From NCBI RefSeq assembly GCF_016888135.1, contig NZ_JACSWB010000217.1:181850-245849 (forward strand): DNA of 64,000 nt. The letters are read 5' to 3'. The position numbers were made by a program, and so were the translations under genes. Every line of letters begins with the position of its first letter. Position 1 is the stretch's first letter. Origin of the DNA: Leptolyngbya sp. CCY15150. GTDB lineage: Bacteria > Cyanobacteriota > Cyanobacteriia > RECH01. Below the pieces are notes generated by a model. It ran no database searches. It was given only the letters and a program-made list of their open reading frames with translations, and was not told the origin of the DNA. Shown here one piece after another: positions 56,591-64,000 of this stretch.

Positions 56591-57516
56591 GGCTGTGCTT
56601 TAGATGTGATCGGATGGATGTGGACGTTGGTGGGTTGACCAACGCAGAACTTGAGTCCCGCGTCTTTCAGTCTTAGGGCATGGGAGCCAACCCGCATGGA
56701 CTAGGCTCCGAGGCTCATCGTCTCTGCCCTAAGCCCTTGGGCTAGAACCCCGCAGGTTGCGCTGGGATCCCGCAGGTGACGACCAGCGCTGCACGACCCA
56801 TTAGGGATGTCGCTCAACTCACGCTGCTGGTCTGCAGGACAAACCTTCCCTAGCGTATTCTACCGTTGAACCGCCGTCTGCCGCGCTGCTGACTGGAGAG
56901 CTGCAGCAAACTCAACGGATCATGACTGCAAGCGATCGCTTCTGCCATCCATAGGGTCATCTATCACTACCTCAGTCAGCCCCTACCTCCATCCATAGGA
57001 TCATCCATCACTACTTCCATCCATTGCTACGGAGCCAGGCAACTCTCCCAGCACAAATCTTGGTCATTACGTATATTTACGCAGGCTTCACATAGTCTTC
57101 AAACCTTGGATCAGGAATTAGAATGTATTGTTTGTATCACTTTAATGACAGGCGGGAACACTAAGCCTAGTCTTGGTAGTCAATACAACCAGGGGATACT
57201 AGCCCTCCCGTTCAAGATGGTGCAGCTTGTATATCGAAGTAGTGGTCGCGATCGCTCAGTTACGAAAATCACTCTGTCCATACGGAATATCTGCCCGCCT
57301 GCTATCCTGAAACACCGGTGATACTGTACTCAATCGAGAATGTTACAGGCGATCGTAGACTAGACAAACCAAGGGCATCTCCTCCAGACCCTGGAGGGCA
57401 GGTGGAATGAGTATCAGGAGTCCAACTCGTAGGGGTTGAGCTAGATACTGACTCTCAGGCGAAGCTGGTTCTCAGGCGAATCATTATCTTAAATTGTTTC
57501 ACGAGGTCAAACCGTT
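56591..57516. other. long intergenic region with imperfect direct repeats
   Basis: 926 bases without a credible gene. Two imperfect 29-base copies beginning CCATCCATAGG lie at 56945-56973 and 56989-57017, and ATCCCGCAGGT is repeated near 56766. A short open frame at 57106-57321 has no family look. The last 100 bases should hold the promoter of the secreted protein gene. Confidence 0.45.
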
Positions 57517-57966
57517 ATGAACATTTTTCAACGCTCGGCTGTTGTGTTAGCAACCTGCGCAATGACCACTGGTGCAATGGCAACGGTGGTGCAGCCAGCT
57601 CGGGCAGACTACCAATCCTTCAACCTTGCCCCAGGCTTCACGCCCGATCCTCAAGTTGGTACCGGTCTCTCAGGCGGCTCCCATCGCACCGCAGACTGCG
57701 GTTTTACCGATTTGCCCTCTGCCCCCGACCACGTTTTGACGGTGACGCGTCCCTTTAGCTTCCTCCGCGCATCCGTAGAAGCTCCCGGAGATGTGACGCT
57801 GTTGGTGGATGGCCCAGATGGCCGCTACTGTTCTGATGATGTGAATGGTTTGATGCCAGAAATTTCCGGCTCTTGGCCCGCTGGCACCTACTATATCTGG
57901 ATTGGTGATTTTGTCGGCAACCCGGCAGGAGCTTACCGCTATCAGCTCTTCCTGAGCGAATTCTAG
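57517..57966 (+). CDS. small exported protein of unknown function
   Basis: A 149-residue protein with a signal peptide, MNIFQRSAVVLATCAMTTGA and on, with likely cleavage after PARA. The mature chain is a probable beta-sandwich, with VEAPGDVTLLVDGPDGRYCSDDV and GSWPAGTYYIWIGDF recalling pre-peptidase C-terminal-like domains; two mature Cys residues could form a disulphide. Probably periplasmic or extracellular. Followed by a strong terminator. Confidence 0.82.
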   Translation: MNIFQRSAVVLATCAMTTGAMATVVQPARADYQSFNLAPGFTPDPQVGTGLSGGSHRTADCGFTDLPSAPDHVLTVTRPFSFLRASVEAPGDVTLLVDGPDGRYCSDDVNGLMPEISGSWPAGTYYIWIGDFVGNPAGAYRYQLFLSEF

Positions 57967-58022
57967 AGGTCGAGCGATCGCAGGAGCATCTCCGCAACTC
58001 CCGCCCGCTACCCCAACAAACC

Positions 58023-58061
58023 AACGAGGAGGACGCCATGACGGCTCCTCCTCGTTTTGTT
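58023..58061 (+). terminator. intrinsic terminator, possibly bidirectional
   Basis: A 10-base perfect stem, AACGAGGAGG (58023-58032) with CCTCCTCGTT (58047-58056), then TTTTGTT. It lies between convergent genes, and the minus strand reads TTGGTTTGTT after the stem, so it may also end the atp beta-epsilon transcript. Confidence 0.88.
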
Positions 58062-58109
58062 GATGCAGGTGTTGTAGAATAGCAGTCCTCACGCTAGAGA
58101 ACTCAACCC

Positions 58110-58523
58110 TTAGGGCGCAGCACCGGTCACCGCTTGGAGCCTAGCCCGCGCCCGCTTCAGCGCTTGCTTAGCCTGGATTTTTTCTTGACGGTTGTCGCTG
58201 CTTTCAACTTGCTTAGCCTTGGCCTCAGCCGCATCGTAGGTGCTACGAGCTTCTTCGGGATCAATGGAGTCGCCGCGCTCTGCACCATTCACCAAAATGG
58301 TGACTTCGTTGCTTTCCACTTCAGCAAAACCACCCATGAGGGCGATCGCCACCCAGCTTTTCTCAGACCGGACGCGCATGACGCCCGTATCCAGCGCTGT
58401 CAGCAAAGGTGCGTGTCCACCCAAGATGCCCAGTTGCCCTGTCGTACTGGGCAGGATGACCTCTTCCGCATCCGAGTCCCAGACCGTTTTATCAGGAGCA
58501 ATGACTCGAACAGTTAATGCCAT
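58110..58523 (-). CDS. atpC: ATP synthase epsilon subunit
   Basis: A 137-residue subunit: N-terminal beta-barrel ([42 protein letters not shown] in parts) and a C-terminal helical hairpin ([30 protein letters not shown]) that inhibits rotation. In cyanobacterial usage this gene is often called atpE when paired with atpB (beta). It follows the beta gene by 81 bases, a separate beta-epsilon operon as in other cyanobacteria. Confidence 0.95.
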   Translation of the reverse strand: MALTVRVIAPDKTVWDSDAEEVILPSTTGQLGILGGHAPLLTALDTGVMRVRSEKSWVAIALMGGFAEVESNEVTILVNGAERGDSIDPEEARSTYDAAEAKAKQVESSDNRQEKIQAKQALKRARARLQAVTGAAP

Positions 58524-58604
58524 GATCTTTTGTCACACTAAAATAGTACATATGAATAGGGGCTGAGGGTTGCCCAAGCCCGTCCCTCAGCCCAGCAGGG
58601 AATC

Positions 58605-60459
<1,855 letters not shown>

Positions 60460-61800
60460 CTATTCGCCGGTAACCGATAATCCATCGACCCAGATGCGCG
60501 GACAAACGCCGCCGGGCAGCACCTCCGGCTCCGATTCTACGTAGATGATCGCCTTGAGCAAGTCGAGGAAATCGCCAGCGATGGTTGCAGAATCCACACT
60601 GACGCGATCGCCCTTGGTCACCAACCAACCATCAAAGGGCAGAGAGAAAGATCCTTGCAGCGCATTGACCCCGGCATGGAGCGCCGAGACATCGTCAATC
60701 CAAATCACCTGCTCGGCTTCATCCAGACTGTAGGTCGTCTCAGCCGGCTTGCCGGGCATCACGTGATAGAAATGGGGGCTGACGGTGACCTTCGCGCCAA
60801 TATTGGCATGGCCCGTGGGCGCGACGCCAAAGCGCTTGGCCGTGCCCGCACTGTGCAAGAAGCCGGTGAGCACGCCCTCGGTAATAATCGGCACCCGACG
60901 GGTGGGCGTGCCCTCGCCGTCAAAGGTTTCGATGGCCACGTTGTCGGGATGCAGAGCGTCATCGTAGACCGACAGCAGCGGCGAGGCGATCTCGGTGCCC
61001 AAGGACTCCGCCGTAGATAGACTTTGGTGATCCAAAATGCTCTGGGCGTTGTAGAGGTTGGAGAAAGCGCCCAGCAGGCTCAGGAAGGCTTCTCCAGAGA
61101 ACACCACCCGATATTTACCCGACTTCACCTTGGCGTAGTTGAGGTGGCTGATGGTTTTCTCCGCCGCTTCGCTCAAACAGCCCTGAATATCTAGACCATC
61201 CACGCTGGGCCCCATGCGATAAGCACCGGCACTGCGGGGCTTCTTGCCCTCCTGCTCGGTTTTGCTGTAGAGATACAGCGAGGCGTAGGAACGGGCGTCT
61301 ACCCGCTGCGCCCCATCGCTATTCAGGTAGAATTTGTCGATATCGCGCTGGGCCAGACCGTTGTAGGGCACACCAGCGATCGCTGGATGGGCTTGCAAAA
61401 GCTGATGTTCTGCATCCACCAAGGTTTTGATCAGCTCAGCCACCGCCGCCTGGGGAGCTTTGCTGGCGGGCATCTCGGGAATAGGCTTCGTTGCCTCTGG
61501 GCTAAAGTCGGCCACGTGGTCGGTCGCGCCAAACTGGCTGGCTTCCTGGGCGGTCTTCAGCGCCAGTTCCAGCCCCTTGGGATCCACATCGGTGGTGGAG
61601 GTGACACCCATGCGGTTGTCGTCGTTCCACACCCGCACAATCACGCTAGAGCGCTGGGATGCCTTCACCTGCTTCGGTTCACCCTGATCGACCTGGACGC
61701 TGTTTTCATCCACCGAGGAGCCAAACACGTCGTACTTAGTAATGTTCAACTGACGAGCGATCGCTTCTGCCGATGCAGCAATGTCTTGAATCTGAGTCAT
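60460..61800 (-). CDS. tldE: TldE/PmbA-family metallopeptidase partner
   Basis: A 446-residue member of the PmbA/TldE family. Family segments: VYSEAFLSLLGAFSNLYNAQ-like FSGEAFLSLLGAFSNLYNAQ, and HSAGTAKRFGVAPTGHANIG near the C-terminus. TldE pairs with TldD to form the TldD/E heterodimeric protease; TldE lacks the HExxxH zinc site, as here. It follows tldD with a three-base gap, so both are made from one transcript. Confidence 0.93.
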   Translation of the reverse strand: MTQIQDIAASAEAIARQLNITKYDVFGSSVDENSVQVDQGEPKQVKASQRSSVIVRVWNDDNRMGVTSTTDVDPKGLELALKTAQEASQFGATDHVADFSPEATKPIPEMPASKAPQAAVAELIKTLVDAEHQLLQAHPAIAGVPYNGLAQRDIDKFYLNSDGAQRVDARSYASLYLYSKTEQEGKKPRSAGAYRMGPSVDGLDIQGCLSEAAEKTISHLNYAKVKSGKYRVVFSGEAFLSLLGAFSNLYNAQSILDHQSLSTAESLGTEIASPLLSVYDDALHPDNVAIETFDGEGTPTRRVPIITEGVLTGFLHSAGTAKRFGVAPTGHANIGAKVTVSPHFYHVMPGKPAETTYSLDEAEQVIWIDDVSALHAGVNALQGSFSLPFDGWLVTKGDRVSVDSATIAGDFLDLLKAIIYVESEPEVLPGGVCPRIWVDGLSVTGE

Positions 61801-61803
61801 GGT

Positions 61804-63276
61804 TTAGCGACCTCCCACCGTAATTGAATCAACTTTGATGTGGGGTTGTCCCACGGTGACATAGATGCTGCCACTAATCGAACCGCAGAAGCCTGCGGCT
61901 AGCCCTAGATCCTTGGAGCACATGGAGATTTTGTTCATGATCTCCTTAGCTTCACCAATCAGGGTTGCGCCCTTCAGCGGCTTGGTGATTTTGCCGTTTT
62001 CGATCAAATAGGCTTCCGAGACCCCGAAGTTGAATTCTCCGGTGGGGCCCACGCTGCCGCCGCCCATTTGCTTACAGTAAATCCCCTTCTCTACTGAGGC
62101 GAACAGATCTTCCACGGAGTAGTCGCCCGGTGCAATGTAGGTATTGCGCATGCGGCTAGCGGCGGCGTAGGTGTAGTTTTGGCGACGACCGCTGCCGGTG
62201 CGGGGATGCCCGGTGCGCAGGCTGCCAGCCCGGTCAGACAGGAAGTTCTTGAGAATGCCATTTTCGATCAGCAGGGTGCGTTGAGCGGGCATCCCTTCAT
62301 CGTCCATATCAATGGTGCCAAAGGCTTGGTCGGTCAATCCTTCATCCCAGGCCGTCAGGTTTTCATGGGCAATTTTTTCGCCCTTCTTCTCCGCAAAGGG
62401 CGTGGTTTTCCGCTCAATTTGGGTGGTTTCCAACAGGTGCCCACAGGCTTCATGGAAAATCACGCCGCCAAACTGGTTGGCCATGATGATTGGATAGGTA
62501 CCCGATTCCACATAGTCGGCATAGAGCATTTGCCCCGCCGATTCTGAGACGCCCGCCGCATCGGTGCTGTAGTCCCACGTGCGCAGGAAGGCCGGATCGC
62601 CACTGCTGCCCACCCGCTTACTAATGGAGGCGCGATCGCTACCATCGGCACAGAGCAGGCTATAGCCCACGGATTGGTTGAGGCGAATATCCCGCGCAAA
62701 AACACCATCACTAGCCGCCACCAACACCTCTTGCCAATCCCGGAAATAGACTGCCCGGCGCGATTGCACATGCTTGGCTGTGGTGTGTAACGTAGCGTTG
62801 GCCGCCAGCAGCACATCACTCATCTCCCGCATGGAGCTACAGTCGGTCAACCAAGACTCTTTCTGCCGCGCCGTGGCATAGTCCCGCAGCAGTTCTAAGT
62901 TAATTGCCGGCACAAAGGAGTTGGGGGCAGGCATATTCAGCCCCAGAATCGACAACCCCTTTTCCAACGCCGTCTTCAACCCAGCAAAGGACAGATCATT
63001 GGTGCTGACGTAGCAATCGGCCTTGCCGCGAAACACCCGCACGCCAGCGCCTGTAGACAGGCTGGGCGATAGGCTAGTGATGGCGTCATCTTCGGCCATG
63101 CAGCTAATGTAGTTGACGCGCTCTAGGAAAAATTCAACGAAGTCGGCCCCGGCAGCGCGCCCTAGACCAAGCAGGGTGGAGAGGGGTGCCCGCCATGTTT
63201 CATCAAAGCGATCGCGGGGGGCGGAGTAGTCTAAGCTGGGCAGTTCCTTAGAGAGCAGAAGGGGGGTAGGTGGCAT
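61804..63276 (-). CDS. tldD: TldD zinc metallopeptidase
   Basis: From ATG 63276 ([21 protein letters not shown]) 490 residues; 30 further upstream codons are not family-like. The zinc motif HEACGH is visible ([14 protein letters not shown]). With TldE it cleaves small unfolded peptides in a narrow cavity; in other bacteria the pair matures peptide antibiotics such as microcins. A RiPP precursor gene is not apparent nearby, so a housekeeping role is assumed. Confidence 0.95.
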   Translation of the reverse strand: MPPTPLLLSKELPSLDYSAPRDRFDETWRAPLSTLLGLGRAAGADFVEFFLERVNYISCMAEDDAITSLSPSLSTGAGVRVFRGKADCYVSTNDLSFAGLKTALEKGLSILGLNMPAPNSFVPAINLELLRDYATARQKESWLTDCSSMREMSDVLLAANATLHTTAKHVQSRRAVYFRDWQEVLVAASDGVFARDIRLNQSVGYSLLCADGSDRASISKRVGSSGDPAFLRTWDYSTDAAGVSESAGQMLYADYVESGTYPIIMANQFGGVIFHEACGHLLETTQIERKTTPFAEKKGEKIAHENLTAWDEGLTDQAFGTIDMDDEGMPAQRTLLIENGILKNFLSDRAGSLRTGHPRTGSGRRQNYTYAAASRMRNTYIAPGDYSVEDLFASVEKGIYCKQMGGGSVGPTGEFNFGVSEAYLIENGKITKPLKGATLIGEAKEIMNKISMCSKDLGLAAGFCGSISGSIYVTVGQPHIKVDSITVGGR

Positions 63277-63904
63277 ATAATGCGTCCTTAGTACTAACCG
63301 GAGACGGTGCATAGGGGTGAAAACCACAGCACATGGGCCTGTCAATCGCCAATCTGTTAAGCCCATACACCGTAGATCATCACAATCTGTTGGAAAACTT
63401 CAAAGTTCTCTCAGTCTAACAAACTTGCTTGGGTGCCTGGGCAGGGGGGCGATCCGTACCATTAGGGCGATCGCTGATGATGGCTAATACACACAACCCA
63501 CAGCAGATCCAAGTGCCTGGCACTACCCAAGAACGATCAAAGCCTGATGCCTATGGCTCAGGAGGCTCATCAGTCAATCTTCCACCTCAAACCCACCGAT
63601 GGAGCGATCGCCTCTCACAGTGCAGCAGTTCAGAATGTTCATTGGAACTTCAAGCAACTTGCTGAACGTAGTGCTAGGTTTGTTGACTTACATCTACCGT
63701 GAAGCAAAAATATTGAACCAGCCTGAACGTATCATTCACTCAACACCTCAATGGAAAACATATTATTTTTGAACTTATTCTAAGGTACCAAAGAGTTAAT
63801 AATCGCGAACTGAGGAGTCGTTAAAATCCCTCAAGCAAAGACGTTCAGAAATCTGTTGCCAGGGGTACAGGTTAGAAAAACTCTAAGCAAACATCCCTTT
63901 TAAT
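63277..63904. other. intergenic region, no gene assigned
   Basis: Promoter side of tldD, then about 500 bases without a convincing frame; the last 250 bases are AT-richer and lead into the putative insertion-sequence end at 63905. Confidence 0.4.
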
Positions 63905-64000
63905 GGGAGCATCCCACTTTTGCAAAAACAGTGCCAAGGGGGAGAATAGAAGGGTAGCCCTAGGGATCACTCGCTATGACACCTGAAGACCAAGAGCGCT
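63905..64000 (+). mobile_element. possible left end of an insertion sequence (ISKra4-like), cut by window edge
   Basis: GGGAGCATCCCACTTTTGCA at about 63906 resembles the conserved terminal sequence I recall in front of multi-copy cyanobacterial transposase genes, and an ATG at 63976 opens MTPEDQER before the window ends, which resembles the start of such transposases. Only 25 coding bases are visible. The family assignment is from memory and uncertain. Confidence 0.35.
63976..64000 (+). CDS. start of a gene cut by the window edge (possible transposase)
   Basis: ATG 63976 followed by eight codons, MTPEDQER, open to the window end. A purine-rich stretch precedes it at about 63940-63950 but is too far to be the ribosome-binding site. 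Product cannot be settled from nine residues. Confidence 0.35.

Noticed and set aside
61804..63276. tldD-tldE as part of a peptide-antibiotic (RiPP) cluster
   Set aside because: No precursor peptide, cyclase or transporter is nearby; the pair is common as a housekeeping protease.

Overview
The window is chromosomal DNA from a cyanobacterium. The evidence is direct: the palindrome GCGATCGC (HIP1) recurs throughout, and the gene set includes psbH, psbN, a cyanobacterial atp beta-epsilon pair, phosphoketolase, a CruA/CruP-type lycopene cyclase and several families known mainly from cyanobacteria (DUF4079, DUF309, EF-hand transaldolase). The moderately GC-rich composition and large multi-PAS hybrid kinases would fit a filamentous or Leptolyngbya-like organism, but the genus cannot be named from sequence alone.

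Layout. 1-3.5 kb (minus): rplS, tRNA-Trp, secE, nusG, rplK, rplA and the start of rplJ, with an L10-type leader and attenuator before rplJ. 3.8-10.2 kb (minus): phosphoketolase, glycogen phosphorylase and a transaldolase with a C-terminal EF-hand domain, a co-directional carbon-flux cluster. 10.7-13.9 kb: leuC-leuD (minus) divergent from a LysR regulator, which converges on a GAF-GAF histidine kinase. 16.5-19.4 kb: a phased array of GATCAC elements ahead of a small protein gene, then cytosine deaminase overlapping a DUF309 gene, then an MntA-HepT toxin-antitoxin pair. 19.8-27 kb: a membrane Fe-S / HEAT-like / cyclic-nucleotide-binding fusion, an RTX-tailed 5'-nucleotidase behind a candidate Pho box, a ChaN-like protein and a BON-like protein.

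27.6-36.2 kb: a frameshifted gene after pth, tatA, psbH (divergent from psbN, which is only 45 codons), murI, amiC, a CPA2 antiporter and a nitrilase. 36.8-41.2 kb (plus): FHA protein, lycopene cyclase, a cyclic-nucleotide-binding protein overlapping a SirB1-like protein, and a small conserved protein. 41.6-52.8 kb is the accessory region: a single-chain nuclease-methyltransferase with an AT-rich centre, hicBA, two large hybrid histidine kinases and an overlapping DUF6883-DUF4926 pair. 53.3-63.3 kb: DUF4079, pheT, a secreted small protein, atp epsilon and beta, and tldE-tldD. The last 100 bases look like the left end of an insertion sequence cut by the window edge.

The least explained signals are the six-copy phased GATCAC array at 16.53-16.66 kb, the membrane Fe-S / cyclic-nucleotide fusion at 19.8 kb, a Cys at a substrate-specificity position of cytosine deaminase, the mosaic restriction-modification gene, and an orphan IS200/IS605-like right end between tldE and atpB. 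All functional statements are from motif recognition by eye; no database search was run.
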